NCBI RefSeq assembly: GCF_009905605.1 | Contig: NZ_JAAAKZ010000015.1 | Span: 1-64,000 of the forward strand | Source: Runella sp. CRIBMP | GTDB taxonomy: Bacteria; Bacteroidota; Bacteroidia; Cytophagales; Spirosomataceae | Reading direction: 5' to 3' | Length of the DNA: 64,000 nt | Shown: positions 1 to 8,968 of the stretch, piece after piece | Layout of the letters: every line of letters begins with the position of its first letter | How positions within the stretch are numbered: the stretch's first letter is position 1 | Notes under the pieces: model-generated | Databases searched by the model: none | What the model saw: only the letters and a program-made list of their open reading frames with translations | Told to the model about the DNA's origin: nothing | Made by a program: the position numbers and the translations under genes

Positions 1-627
1 ATTTATGCTGTTGTTCGACGCGGGGAAAAATATGACAAAAATTATACAAACACGCTTGCATAAACCATAGAAATCGGCACGGTCCAAAATATAACTTTTG
101 GCAAACGTATGCAACCGCAAAGGGGCTTGGCTGAGCCGGGTGGCAGTTTGATGGACGGGGTCAAGATTCCAGTGGGTTTGATTGGCCGCTAAGACCGCAT
201 TCAGTCGTTCTGCTTCGGAAGGAAGGGTCTGCGTTTGAGCAGCTTTTTGCCAGAGTTGATTAATGACCTCCGCGGCGGCATTGAGAGCGCCATCTGTTTG
301 CTGATGCCATTCGGTAAATTCGTTCAAAACCGCCCACAAATCTTCGGATACCGAAGTGGTTTGTGGTGCAGAAATCCCCCAACGGCTAAATTCGCTGGTG
401 GGCAGATAACTGCTGAGAATGTTGTTCAGACGCTCTATTTCTGCTAAAATACCCTTTTCAGTTTGCCGCGCAGCTGCATAGGAACGAGCCACAATTTTTA
501 AATCAAACGACGTTCCCAGTACATTTTCGAGGTGTGAAACAAACAATCCCTGTACTTCAGGGATTGTTTGGTAGGGGCCAGCTACAACAGTTGCCATTGA
601 AGCCAGCCCAAGTTTTAATCCATTCAT
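1..627 (-). CDS. ApbE-like FAD:protein FMN transferase family protein, partial (runs off left edge)
   Basis: An open frame starts at an ATG and stays open for 209 codons to the window edge. The first ~18 residues look like a signal sequence ending in VVAGP. Residues ~38-80 (GTSFDLKIVARSY, then a helix and a segment ending SEFSRWG) fit the ApbE N-terminal pattern GT-x-W/F-x-I ... D-S-x-L-S-R-x-N. Later HTFAKSYILDRA resembles the ApbE GKGYAVDRA stretch. ApbE proteins covalently attach FMN to flavoproteins outside the cytoplasm. After DRA the remaining ~28 residues to the edge no longer look like the family (hydrophobic CIIFVIFF), so a frameshift or a divergent C-terminus is possible. The downstream receptor gene begins a separate frame 32 bp away on the same strand. 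The family call is inference from motifs only. Confidence 0.6.
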   Translation of the reverse strand, partial: MNGLKLGLASMATVVAGPYQTIPEVQGLFVSHLENVLGTSFDLKIVARSYAAARQTEKGILAEIERLNNILSSYLPTSEFSRWGISAPQTTSVSEDLWAVLNEFTEWHQQTDGALNAAAEVINQLWQKAAQTQTLPSEAERLNAVLAANQTHWNLDPVHQTATRLSQAPLRLHTFAKSYILDRADFYGLCKRVCIIFVIFFPASNNSIN

Positions 628-659
628 TGCTGTTTATTTTGGATTGTCAGAGGAAGAAT

Positions 660-3206
660 TTAGTTATTATCTCCACCTTCTTTCACGTCGTCGTTTTTCA
701 CACCTTTGGTTTTCTTAGGAGCGACGAAAGTCATTTTACCAATTTTATAACTGAATGTCAATTTGATGTTTTGGTTGTAGATATTGTTGACCATCGTTTG
801 GTTCAATATCGGCGTTACTGAGGTAGATTTCATTTTCATTCCACCTAAGAAGTTTTCGGTAGCTAAACCAATGCTTCCTTTTTTGTTGTTCAGGTCTTTC
901 TTTACCCCAAATGAGTACATGTAAAAGCTACCCTGAACCCCTTGAAGCGTGACTTGGTTTCCGCGCATTCCGCCGTGTAGTTGCATGGCCCAACCTTTGT
1001 TAAGCGCAAGGCTCGACATCAAGCGTCCGCCAATTACGATTCCAGAGTTGCTGGTATTAATCGAAGTACCATCCAATCCTTGTACTTTTCCTTCGAGGTA
1101 GTTGTAATACACATCTACCCCACCGTTCAATGTCCACTTGGGTGTCAGATACACGTTGGCAAATACGTTGGCACCCATTACTTGTTGCTTACCGATGTTT
1201 TGGAAAGTGGTGATAATGGCACCCGCCAAAGTATCAGAAGGAGCGCTCAGGCGCATGATACTGTTGTTGGTAGAGCGGCTAAATACCGAGGCATTTAAGT
1301 AAGTTTTCTTAATGCTAGTGCTTAAGCTCAACTCAAAGTTATTGGTCATTTCAGGCTTCAAGTTTGGATTTCCGATGCTGATGTTGAACGGGTTGGCGGC
1401 GTTGTAGTTGGGGTTCAACTGTTGCAAACCTGGGCGTTGGATACGACGGTTGTAAGCGGCTTTCAGCGTTGTTCCTGCTTTGATGGTTTTGGATACGTTA
1501 ATGCTTGGCACGAGCGTTCCGTAGCTTGGAATCGAGATTTTACCGATTTGGTCTTTGGCATCAATGGTGGTGTACTCATACCGTGACCCCAACTTGAATG
1601 TGTATTTATTGGCGGTTGAATAAGTGTAAGATAAGTACCCCGACACAATGCTTTGGCTGTAATCCAAATTACCAACAGGGTTGCGGGCGTCGGCGGCAAA
1701 GGCACCCGTAGGCCCTGCTACTTGGTAGCTATAATCGCTGTTTACCTGACGCATAATCGTTTTGGCCCCAAACTCAATCATTTGATTTTTCTTGATGGGC
1801 GTCTGATAATCGGTCTGAATCGTGGCTTCTTGGTTGAGGTTGGCATTCAGGTTTTTCTGACGGCTCAACAAAGCGCTGCTTTCACTCAGCAAATCGGCAT
1901 TGAAATTGTTGGTGAGGTTGTTGCGGCTGTACTGCGTCGAGATAGACCACTCTCTACCCGGCACTTTAAAGGTACGGATATAGTCAAGGTTCATGTCCAC
2001 GTTGTTGGATAAGTCTTTGGTAGTCACATCACGATACGTGGTGGAAGTCAGCGCGCTGTTAGTAAACAGGTTGCTCGTCATGTCTTGCGAACGAACCATG
2101 TTACGGGTTCCGAAACTTACGCCAGCGGTCAATGATTGTGTTTTACTTAATTCATAATCAAAGCCAATATTGTAGCGGCCAAAGAGTCCATTATCGTAAG
2201 CGTCAGAGGTTTGTTTAGTCAACAACGAAGCGCCGTTTTGCAGAATCGTTTGATCTAAAGAAGTAGCAGATTTGTTGTAGAAAGCCCGTCCAAAACCTCC
2301 AAGTGTAATTCCTAATTTTCCTTGGCGATAGTTTCCGTTGAGGCTAAGGTTTGAGCCCCGTGCACCAACTCCCGCATCTGCGCTGAGGGTAAGTCCTTGC
2401 AGCGTTGATTTTTTAGTGATGATGTTGATAATCCCTGCCGAGCCTTCTGCATCGTATTTGGCCGAAGGAGAAGTAATTACTTCCACCGATTTAATCAAAT
2501 CTGCAGGAATCATTTTTAAGGCGTCAGCAATACTACTTGCTACAATCGTCGAAGGCTTATTGTTAATCAATACCCGAATATTCTGGCTACCACGAAGCGA
2601 TACGTTCCCGTCCAAATCTACCGACAACATCGGTACTTTTTTGAGCACATCAGCCGCATCACCGCCCCGGGCTGTAAGGTCTTTGTCGGCGTTGTACACC
2701 AAGCGGTCTACTTTTTCTTCAATGAGAGATTTTTCGCCCGTTACCACCACTTCGTCAAGCGTTTGGATATCGGGGTTCATTTTGATGACGCCCAAATCTA
2801 GGTCTTGACCTTTGGCAATTTTTAAGTTGTCAATCGTTTTATCTTTAAATCCGATGAAAGAAATCATCAACTTATATTCCCCAACGGCAATGCTTTTAAG
2901 GGTAAACTTTCCTTTTTCATCGGCCATTGTTCCGTCGATGGCTTTGCCAGTTGCTTTGCTGTAAAGGGCGATATTGGCAAATTCAACGGCTTGGGTAGCG
3001 GCAGAATCAATCACAAAACCCGTTATCTTTGAATTGCCTTTGGGAGCAGTTCCTTCTAGGTTCAAGGTAGGGGTTTGCATAGCACCGGTATTTCTGTTGC
3101 GGCCGTTTCCGTCGCCGCCTTGCATACCGCCGGGACCACCGGGAAACTGAGCGTAGGCGGCTGTCATACCTAACGCAAAAAGAATGGAGGTGATAAGTGT
3201 TTTCAT
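660..3206 (-). CDS. TonB-dependent-receptor-like outer membrane beta-barrel protein
   Basis: 848 residues. A signal peptide (MKTLITSILFALGMTAAYAQ) is followed by a Gly/Arg/Asn-rich linker at ~21-55. Next comes a carboxypeptidase-regulatory-like beta-sandwich at ~60-150 (ITGFVIDSAATQAVEFANIA), then a plug domain at ~165-270 (DVLKKVPMLSVD, SLRGSQNIRVLINNKP), and a long barrel of alternating strands. The architecture matches Bacteroidota outer-membrane beta-barrel family proteins (OMP_b-brl_3), which are relatives of TonB receptors. The barrel does not end in the usual terminal aromatic residue. The last ~22 residues are a charged Lys/Asp/Glu-rich tail, which is unusual for Bam recognition unless it is periplasmic. 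The substrate cannot be told from sequence. A LytS/LytTR sensor pair is divergent upstream and an ApbE-like gene follows. Confidence 0.88.
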   Translation of the reverse strand: MKTLITSILFALGMTAAYAQFPGGPGGMQGGDGNGRNRNTGAMQTPTLNLEGTAPKGNSKITGFVIDSAATQAVEFANIALYSKATGKAIDGTMADEKGKFTLKSIAVGEYKLMISFIGFKDKTIDNLKIAKGQDLDLGVIKMNPDIQTLDEVVVTGEKSLIEEKVDRLVYNADKDLTARGGDAADVLKKVPMLSVDLDGNVSLRGSQNIRVLINNKPSTIVASSIADALKMIPADLIKSVEVITSPSAKYDAEGSAGIINIITKKSTLQGLTLSADAGVGARGSNLSLNGNYRQGKLGITLGGFGRAFYNKSATSLDQTILQNGASLLTKQTSDAYDNGLFGRYNIGFDYELSKTQSLTAGVSFGTRNMVRSQDMTSNLFTNSALTSTTYRDVTTKDLSNNVDMNLDYIRTFKVPGREWSISTQYSRNNLTNNFNADLLSESSALLSRQKNLNANLNQEATIQTDYQTPIKKNQMIEFGAKTIMRQVNSDYSYQVAGPTGAFAADARNPVGNLDYSQSIVSGYLSYTYSTANKYTFKLGSRYEYTTIDAKDQIGKISIPSYGTLVPSINVSKTIKAGTTLKAAYNRRIQRPGLQQLNPNYNAANPFNISIGNPNLKPEMTNNFELSLSTSIKKTYLNASVFSRSTNNSIMRLSAPSDTLAGAIITTFQNIGKQQVMGANVFANVYLTPKWTLNGGVDVYYNYLEGKVQGLDGTSINTSNSGIVIGGRLMSSLALNKGWAMQLHGGMRGNQVTLQGVQGSFYMYSFGVKKDLNNKKGSIGLATENFLGGMKMKSTSVTPILNQTMVNNIYNQNIKLTFSYKIGKMTFVAPKKTKGVKNDDVKEGGDNN

Positions 3207-3541
3207 TTTTTTATTTGTTTGTCGTCGCGTTTCTTTTATATTGATGACGGATTTTCCCGTTTTGATGATTCAAAGTAACGTCGACTTATATTCACAAAAA
3301 AATACAATAGACCGACCGCCCGTATAATACCGATAAGCGACGATTAATGACCGATGAGTTGCCTTTTTGGGCGTAAACAAGGTAGAATAGGTACCTTTAA
3401 AGATAAAAAATGTTCAATTATCGGTAAAAATGAGCAAACTGGCGATTGCTAGAAGAAGTATGAAATTGTTTTAATAGGATTGTTGTCATTTTGAAAAAGT
3501 CGATTTGTATTCCTATCGACCGACATAAAAAAAATACAACT
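3207..3541. other. Divergent intergenic region between receptor and LytS genes
   Basis: This AT-rich spacer of about 335 bp separates the divergent receptor and sensor-kinase genes. Apart from the candidate -7 box of the receptor I see only short CCGA/CGAC-containing words (around 3312-3355), which could be regulator-binding sites. No convincing dyad, RNA or small gene was found. Confidence 0.5.
3271..3278 (-). promoter_or_regulatory. Putative -7 box for the outer membrane receptor gene
   Basis: On the minus strand TTACTTTG lies 65 bp before the receptor start. It is close to the Bacteroidota -7 consensus TAnnTTTG, and a T-rich stretch sits about 20 bp upstream in place of the -33 TTTG. The assignment rests on motif similarity only. 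Confidence 0.4.
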
Positions 3542-4654
3542 ATGTTACTTCTCCCAAATAGAAAAAATATAACTCTTGTAATCCATGTATTAGCCTGGGG
3601 ATTGTTGGCCGCGCTGGTCATGATGCCACCCTTTGGCGGGCGTTTTACGATGCCCGATGAGTATTGGATAAAGCAGGGCATTTTGCTGGGATTGCTCGCG
3701 AGTGCTTTCTACCTCAATGCCAAGGTTCTTCTGCCTCGTTTATTGTTTCAAAATCACTCACTTTGGTACATCACTTCTATTGTAGGGGCCGTTATAATCA
3801 TTTACTGGACCATTCAGGGGGTAGAATCTTGGCTCAATTTGCCCGAACTATGGCATAAAGCTATCCGTCCAGATCGTCCTTTTAATCCCAATCGTGGGCA
3901 TCGTTTTGATATGTTTACCTTTTTGTATTCGCTATTATCACTCGGGGTCAGTACCAGTTTAACGGTTGTGCAAAAATGGCAGAAGGATACCCAAATTCGT
4001 GAACAGTTAGAACGCGAAAAGGTAGTTTCAGAGCTTTCTTTTTTGAAAGCACAAATCAATCCTCACTTCTTTTTCAACACCCTCAACAACATCTACGCCC
4101 TCACCATGATGGATGTAGAATCAGCTCAAGAAGCCCTGCACCGTTTGTCGCGTATGATGCGCTACGTGTTGTACGAAACCAAAGAAGGCACCGTGCGCCT
4201 GAGTCAGGAGATTGCTTTTTTGCAGGATTATATTCAATTGATGCAACTCCGTTTGACCGACAAAGTCAAAGTAACTTTTAGCCTTCCCGCTGCGCATCAA
4301 GACGTAGCCATTGCGCCAATGCTCCTTTTACCTTTTCTTGAAAATGCCTTTAAACACGGGGTGAGCGCCACGCGTCCGAGCGAAATTTTTATTGGCTTGA
4401 CCCAAATCGAACAAACCCTACGGGTAGAAGTGAGGAATACGCTCTTTACTGAAAAAAGGGTTACGTTGGATGAGAGTAACGGAATAGGCTTGGTCAACAC
4501 GCGCCGCCGGCTTGATTTATTATACCCTAATCGGTATGCTTTGGTTATTACGGAACAAACCCCCAACGATGAGTACTTGGTAGAATTAACCCTCCATACT
4601 GCCCCCCTTAAACAGCAAACGTCCACTTTAAGCCCTGCGCATTATGACGCTTAA
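3542..4654 (+). CDS. LytS-family sensor histidine kinase
   Basis: 370 residues from the ATG. A TTG start 51 bp further upstream is possible but adds an unconserved-looking positively charged leader. Four hydrophobic segments (~10-30, 45-65, 76-95, 122-145) form the membrane sensor. A short coiled linker (QIREQLEREKVVSELSFLKA) leads into the His_kinase domain, with the motif INPHFFFNTLNNIY and phospho-acceptor His175. The ATPase domain has an N-box (LLPFLENAFKHG) and a G-box (NGIGLVNTRRRL). This is the LytS/YehU class that signals to LytTR regulators. Its last 11 bp overlap the response-regulator gene, so the two are translationally coupled. The signal sensed is unknown. The divergent outer-membrane receptor is a plausible target. 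Confidence 0.9.
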   Translation: MLLLPNRKNITLVIHVLAWGLLAALVMMPPFGGRFTMPDEYWIKQGILLGLLASAFYLNAKVLLPRLLFQNHSLWYITSIVGAVIIIYWTIQGVESWLNLPELWHKAIRPDRPFNPNRGHRFDMFTFLYSLLSLGVSTSLTVVQKWQKDTQIREQLEREKVVSELSFLKAQINPHFFFNTLNNIYALTMMDVESAQEALHRLSRMMRYVLYETKEGTVRLSQEIAFLQDYIQLMQLRLTDKVKVTFSLPAAHQDVAIAPMLLLPFLENAFKHGVSATRPSEIFIGLTQIEQTLRVEVRNTLFTEKRVTLDESNGIGLVNTRRRLDLLYPNRYALVITEQTPNDEYLVELTLHTAPLKQQTSTLSPAHYDA

Positions 4655-5393
4655 CTGCATCGCCGTTGATGACGAACCCCTCGCCCTTGGATTGGTGAGT
4701 GTTTTCATTGAAAAAACGCCTTTTTTGCATTTGGTCGGAAAGTATTCCAGCGCCATCGAAGCCTTGCAGGCGTTGCATCATCAGCAGGTAGATGTAATAT
4801 TTTTGGACATTCAAATGCCTGATTTGACGGGCATTGAACTGGCACGGGTATTGGGGCAATCTCAACAAGGGGGCGCTGGTCCCCGCATCATTTTTACGAC
4901 GGCTTTCAACAATTTTGCCCTTGAAGGTTACAAAGTAGATGCCTTGGATTACCTGCTCAAACCGTTTAATTACGAAGAATTTTTGCGGGCGGCCACCAAA
5001 GCAAAAGCCTACTTTGAATTAATCAATCGCCCTGCATCCACAGCTCCTGCCACTACCGCGCCAGAACCCGAAGAAGACTCCCTGTTTTTGAAAGTGGAGT
5101 ACCAGTTGGTACGGGTATCCTATAATGATATTCTGTACATCGAGGGGCTTAAAGATTACGTAAAAGTCCATTTGCAAAGCACCACGAAGCCCGTTTTATC
5201 ACTAACCAGCCTCAAAGCCCTCGAAGACCGACTTCCCGCCCGTAAGTTTATGCGGGTACACCGGTCATTTATTGTTTCGTTGGATAAAATCACTTCACTG
5301 ACCCGTAACAACATTCAGATCGGCACCGTTACGATTCCCGTCAGCGACCAGTACAAAGATACCTTCACGCAGTTCTTAAATAAATGGACGTAA
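4644..5393 (+). CDS. LytTR-family response regulator
   Basis: 249 residues. A CheY-like receiver spans ~1-120 with acidic pair Asp9/Asp10, phospho-acceptor Asp55 in FLDIQMPD, Thr in FTTAF and Lys in LLKPF. A Pro/Ala/Thr-rich linker (~133-145) leads to a LytTR DNA-binding domain (~148-249) with the typical YIEGLKDYVKV and FMRVHRSFIVS motifs. It is the cognate partner of the overlapping upstream LytS-type kinase. LytTR proteins bind paired direct repeats. I could not identify a convincing pair in the adjacent promoter regions. Confidence 0.93.
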   Translation: MTLNCIAVDDEPLALGLVSVFIEKTPFLHLVGKYSSAIEALQALHHQQVDVIFLDIQMPDLTGIELARVLGQSQQGGAGPRIIFTTAFNNFALEGYKVDALDYLLKPFNYEEFLRAATKAKAYFELINRPASTAPATTAPEPEEDSLFLKVEYQLVRVSYNDILYIEGLKDYVKVHLQSTTKPVLSLTSLKALEDRLPARKFMRVHRSFIVSLDKITSLTRNNIQIGTVTIPVSDQYKDTFTQFLNKWT

Positions 5394-5426
5394 ACCAGGG
5401 CTTCTATACCCCGATTTACGTCCATT
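5383..5426. terminator. Bidirectional hairpin between convergent LytTR and DUF6600 genes
   Basis: A perfect 12-bp inverted repeat (AATGGACGTAAA and its complement) is separated by 20 nt, in which AGGG and CCCC can add inner pairs. The left arm includes the stop codon of the response regulator. The position between convergent genes supports a terminator, although the T-run on either side is weak. Confidence 0.55.
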
Positions 5427-5453
5427 ATTGTTTAGTCTTATTTCGACCAGTCC

Positions 5454-6659
5454 TTAATTTCTGCGTCTTCCGCTGCCTTCACTTGAGTGCTCTGGCGCAT
5501 TCCGTTGTCCCTGCTCCTGTACCCTTGGCGGGGCAGATTCACGATTTCCTCGCGATTGTGGTTGCTGCCGAGGCTCCGCACTGCGCTGCTGCGGTTGGGG
5601 AGCATCATTGTTTCTGCGTTGGGGCAAATTTTCGCGACTTTCGTACGAACGCTGCGGGGCCTGTTCCCGATTATTGGCCCGAGGCTGTTGATTTTGATTT
5701 GCGCCGTTGTTGTCCGACCAAGTCCGTTGGGCATTGCCTCGCTCCGGAGCTGTATACGGTCTATCATCTTGGCGCGGTTGCGAATAGTTCGGCCGCTGTT
5801 CACGTCCTTGGTTATTGTTATCATAACGATCACGTTCGTTGCGTGATACCCGGTCGTCATAGCGCGGGGGTTGGTTTCGGCGGTCGTTGTTGTTCCATTG
5901 GCCTCGGTCGTTGTAATTGGGCCGCGAGTCATATTGGCGATTATTGCCGTTGCCACGTACATAACTGCGGCCCCGTCCCTGACGATAAAGGTCATCGGCG
6001 CGGTACACATTGACACGGTTGCGCGTTATGCGCTCAATATCATATCGTTGTGGCCCATATACATAGGCTCGGTTGTTGTAGCGATAATAATTGTTGAGAT
6101 AAGATGTTCCACCATAAATCACCCCGATTCGGTTGCGTGGTACGCAATAACTATACACGCGCGGGCTTCTAATGTAAATATCAGGTACAAAGACCCAATA
6201 GTTATACGGAATATTGAGGTTAATATTTATATCTATTCCCATCCCAGGGCCCAAAGGTGCCCAGCCGTAATAGCCTCCACCCGAGCGCCAAGATACCCAC
6301 GCTGGCCCCCACTCATCGCCTGGAACCCAAATCCAGCCGTAGTAATCATCAAACAGCCAGCGGCCGTAGTGGAAAGGTGCCCAGCCCCATTCGTAGTCTG
6401 AAACCCATGTATTGCCGTATTCGGTCATTTCCCAGTGGCCATCGGTGGCATAAGGCTGAAAATCTTGCGATACGCGCGGCCGCCACACCTGCCCATACGA
6501 CGGGTTGTCCATCCAGTCGCCGTAGGGAGAGAGTTCATTATAAAAGTCCTGCCGCGAAATACCCACCCCGGGCTGGGCAAGAACATTGCTCGGAATGGTC
6601 AACCCGATGGCCAGCACAAAGAGCAGGCAAGCGGCGTGTATTTTATGGATTCTTTTCAT
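5454..6659 (-). CDS. DUF6600 domain protein with disordered Arg/Asn/Gln-rich tail
   Basis: 401 residues with a signal peptide (about 28 residues ending VLAQP). Residues ~35-140 carry the aromatic DUF6600 signature: FYNELSPYGDW, YGNTWVSDYEWGWAPFHYG, WIWVPGDEWGPAWVSW and YYGWAPLGPG. The remaining ~180 residues are a low-complexity, highly charged and polar tail of Arg, Asn, Gln and Pro (RGNGNNRQ, QPRQDDRP, QQRSAEPR), presumably unstructured and exported. The molecular function of DUF6600 proteins is not established, and a cell-envelope location is inferred from the signal peptide. The gene is convergent with the LytTR gene and shares a hairpin terminator with it. Confidence 0.85.
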   Translation of the reverse strand: MKRIHKIHAACLLFVLAIGLTIPSNVLAQPGVGISRQDFYNELSPYGDWMDNPSYGQVWRPRVSQDFQPYATDGHWEMTEYGNTWVSDYEWGWAPFHYGRWLFDDYYGWIWVPGDEWGPAWVSWRSGGGYYGWAPLGPGMGIDININLNIPYNYWVFVPDIYIRSPRVYSYCVPRNRIGVIYGGTSYLNNYYRYNNRAYVYGPQRYDIERITRNRVNVYRADDLYRQGRGRSYVRGNGNNRQYDSRPNYNDRGQWNNNDRRNQPPRYDDRVSRNERDRYDNNNQGREQRPNYSQPRQDDRPYTAPERGNAQRTWSDNNGANQNQQPRANNREQAPQRSYESRENLPQRRNNDAPQPQQRSAEPRQQPQSRGNRESAPPRVQEQGQRNAPEHSSEGSGRRRN

Positions 6660-6747
6660 GACATTTCTTTTGGTTAAAATGAAACTTCCCTCGGTCGGTA
6701 GCGTACATTTCGGCGACGTAGTTCGGTTACAAATGAAACGAAATTTT

Positions 6748-6770
6748 CCCCAATTCTATTTCAATTGGGG
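6748..6770. repeat. Intergenic perfect hairpin in divergent promoter region
   Basis: CCCCAATT and AATTGGGG form a perfect 8-bp dyad with a 7-nt loop, about 90 bp upstream of the DUF6600 start and 166 bp upstream of the M14 peptidase start. There is no T-run, so it is more likely an operator or mRNA-leader structure than a terminator. Nothing else stands out in this 276-bp spacer. Confidence 0.4.
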
Positions 6771-6935
6771 TGCCCTAAACTCGCAGATTAACAATCATTA
6801 ACCAATGTCCTTTTTTTTTAAAAAAATTACTCGATTCAAGACTACGCCCGGAAGATAAATTTTAGTAATATCAGCCTGAAAATTAGCCCCTTAAAACCAA
6901 ATAGTATTTTCCACTTTTTTCCTATTCTTTTTCTT

Positions 6936-8852
6936 ATGAAAAAAACCTTTATACTGCTTCTTTCGCTGTTTACCTTAGCAAATGCTGCCGCCCAGAAGCC
7001 CTATTACGGTGAGCAAAAATGGCCCGAACAAGACACGGCCAATAAGTTTTACACCGTCAAAGGCGAGCGGCACGGCGTTAGCTTTTTTAAGAAACATTAT
7101 TTTAAAGATGTGGAATACCAACCCAGCAATAAACTGGCATTTGACGTTTATCACTCACCCGATGTAATGTACCACTGGTACCGAAAATGGGCCGCCCAGT
7201 ATCCTGACATTGTAGACCTCTACGAAGTAGCTAAAAGCTACGAAGGGCGGCCTATTCTGCAAATGACCATTACGAACAAAAAAACGGGTAAACATACCGA
7301 CAAACCCGCGGCTTATTTTGAGGCTGGTCGACATAGCGGCGAGGTAACGAGCAGCGAAGCCATTCTTTGGCTTACGCAGCATTTGCTCGAAAACTACGGT
7401 AAAGATGCGTCTATTACCCAACTCGTTGACACTAAATCTATTTATCTGCGCCCCGAAAATAACCCCGACGGGTCTACGATGTATCTTTTTACGGCGCAAC
7501 GCAACCGAAGCACTGTACGGCCCAAAGACGATGACCGCGACGGCCTGCTCGACGAAGACCCCGAGGAAGACCTCGATGGCGACGGGGTGATTTATCAAAT
7601 CCGAAAAAAAGCCGTTACCAAATCCGAAAAAGAAAAAGCCGATTATACTCTCGACCCCCGCGACCCGTCGGGACGCTTGATGAAACGCGTCCTGGAAGGC
7701 AAGGGCGATTGGCTGGTCTACACCGAAGGTATTGACAACGACGGCGACGGAAAATACAACGAAGACGGCATCGGCGGCTTAGACAACCACCGCAATTATC
7801 CCGAAAACTGGCGACCCGACCAAGGCGGCGACCTCACGGGGCGCGGCTACACGCAGGGTGGGGCGGGCGAGTACCCGTTGAGTGAAATTGAAACACGCTC
7901 CACGGTTTTGTGGCTGTTGGCTCATCCTAACATCTCGGTGGTCAACTCGATGGATACACGCGTGCCGATGCACCTGCGCCCGCCCTCGACTTCCAAAAGC
8001 GACGAGAGTATGTTCCCCGCCGATTTGGCGATTTATAAACACATGGACAGCCTGGGATTGGCTTTTACGGGTTATCCTTGGGCGGGCGATGTGTATGATA
8101 CCTATGCCACCCGCAACAAAACCGACCGTACAACTGGCGACCCCACCAAACCCCAACCTTTGTTTGGCCACGGTCCCGACTTCGGCTATTTCTATTACGG
8201 CTCGGTATGGTACGGTGATGAACTTTGGAATGGTGGTGCCATGAAAGATTACAACAAAGATGGTGCTTACGATGAGTACGACGGCCTCATGTGGGACGAT
8301 GAAGCCAACAAAAAGAATGGCTTCAAACCCTGGACAAAACTCATGCACCCAGAATTGGGCGAAGTAGAAATCGGCGGATTTCACCCTAAATTTTTTGCGC
8401 AAAATGGCCCCGCGTGGCAGCTAGAAAATTGGATTTCCAAACAGTCCAAATTCAATTTGGCAATGGCTAAAGAATTGCCCCAAATTGACCTGAAAGACGT
8501 GAGCGTGAAAGCGTTAACCAATGATGAATACGAGATAAAAGTAACGTGGAGCAATGCAGGAAAGCTGCCTGTTGCGCTGGAACAGGCCAAATTGGTTAAA
8601 ATAGTGCAGGAAGACCGCGTTACGCTGGACTTTGACAAGACATTACTCAAAGGCTACGAAGAGGCTAAGGTAAAAATCACGCAACCCGCCTTGTTTGACA
8701 AAACGATTTACAGTGGCTACACCAAAGTTGGCGAACAAAAAGAAGCCGTTTTTAAAGTAAAACTCAACCAAAAAGGCCCCATCAAGGCAAAAGTGAAGCT
8801 TTCTTCCACCCGAGGCGGTTACAAAGAGAAAGAAATCGTTCTGGGGAATTAG
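6936..8852 (+). CDS. Secreted M14-family zinc carboxypeptidase
   Basis: 638 residues with a signal peptide (first ~20, ending NAAAQ). The M14 zinc-site motif H-x-x-E is present as His133-Ser-Gly-Glu136, preceded by the family-typical EGRPILQMTI. Two acidic loops (DDRDGLLDEDPEEDLDGDG and EGIDNDGDGKYNEDG) resemble calcium-binding DxDxDG turns inserted in the catalytic domain. The third zinc His, usually in a DIHS-like strand, is not obvious. The corresponding strand reads SVVNSMDTRVPMHLRPP. The last ~130 residues look like a beta-sandwich accessory domain. It probably trims extracellular peptides in the periplasm or outside the cell. The gene stands alone with its own terminator. Confidence 0.85.
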   Translation: MKKTFILLLSLFTLANAAAQKPYYGEQKWPEQDTANKFYTVKGERHGVSFFKKHYFKDVEYQPSNKLAFDVYHSPDVMYHWYRKWAAQYPDIVDLYEVAKSYEGRPILQMTITNKKTGKHTDKPAAYFEAGRHSGEVTSSEAILWLTQHLLENYGKDASITQLVDTKSIYLRPENNPDGSTMYLFTAQRNRSTVRPKDDDRDGLLDEDPEEDLDGDGVIYQIRKKAVTKSEKEKADYTLDPRDPSGRLMKRVLEGKGDWLVYTEGIDNDGDGKYNEDGIGGLDNHRNYPENWRPDQGGDLTGRGYTQGGAGEYPLSEIETRSTVLWLLAHPNISVVNSMDTRVPMHLRPPSTSKSDESMFPADLAIYKHMDSLGLAFTGYPWAGDVYDTYATRNKTDRTTGDPTKPQPLFGHGPDFGYFYYGSVWYGDELWNGGAMKDYNKDGAYDEYDGLMWDDEANKKNGFKPWTKLMHPELGEVEIGGFHPKFFAQNGPAWQLENWISKQSKFNLAMAKELPQIDLKDVSVKALTNDEYEIKVTWSNAGKLPVALEQAKLVKIVQEDRVTLDFDKTLLKGYEEAKVKITQPALFDKTIYSGYTKVGEQKEAVFKVKLNQKGPIKAKVKLSSTRGGYKEKEIVLGN

Positions 8853-8919
8853 CAAAATCCTCATTTCTCCAAAGCAAATTGATAGACAAGAATCAGCGGA
8901 GAACGGGGAAAATCTATCC

Positions 8920-8968
8920 AAAAAATGGTTGTCGAGTTTCTCAAAAATGGATTCGACAACCATTTTTT
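8920..8968. terminator. Bidirectional intrinsic terminator
   Basis: A perfect 16-bp inverted repeat around a 17-nt loop reads A6-TGGTTGTCGA on one arm and ends in T6 on the other. It therefore works for both converging transcripts (M14 peptidase and MBL hydrolase). The right arm overlaps the stop codon of the MBL gene. Confidence 0.85.

Noticed and set aside
5384-6401. Long plus-strand open frames (up to 209 codons) opposite the DUF6600 gene
   Set aside because: They are antisense shadows. The minus-strand frame has a signal peptide, DUF6600 motifs and a low-complexity tail whose codons create the opposite frames.
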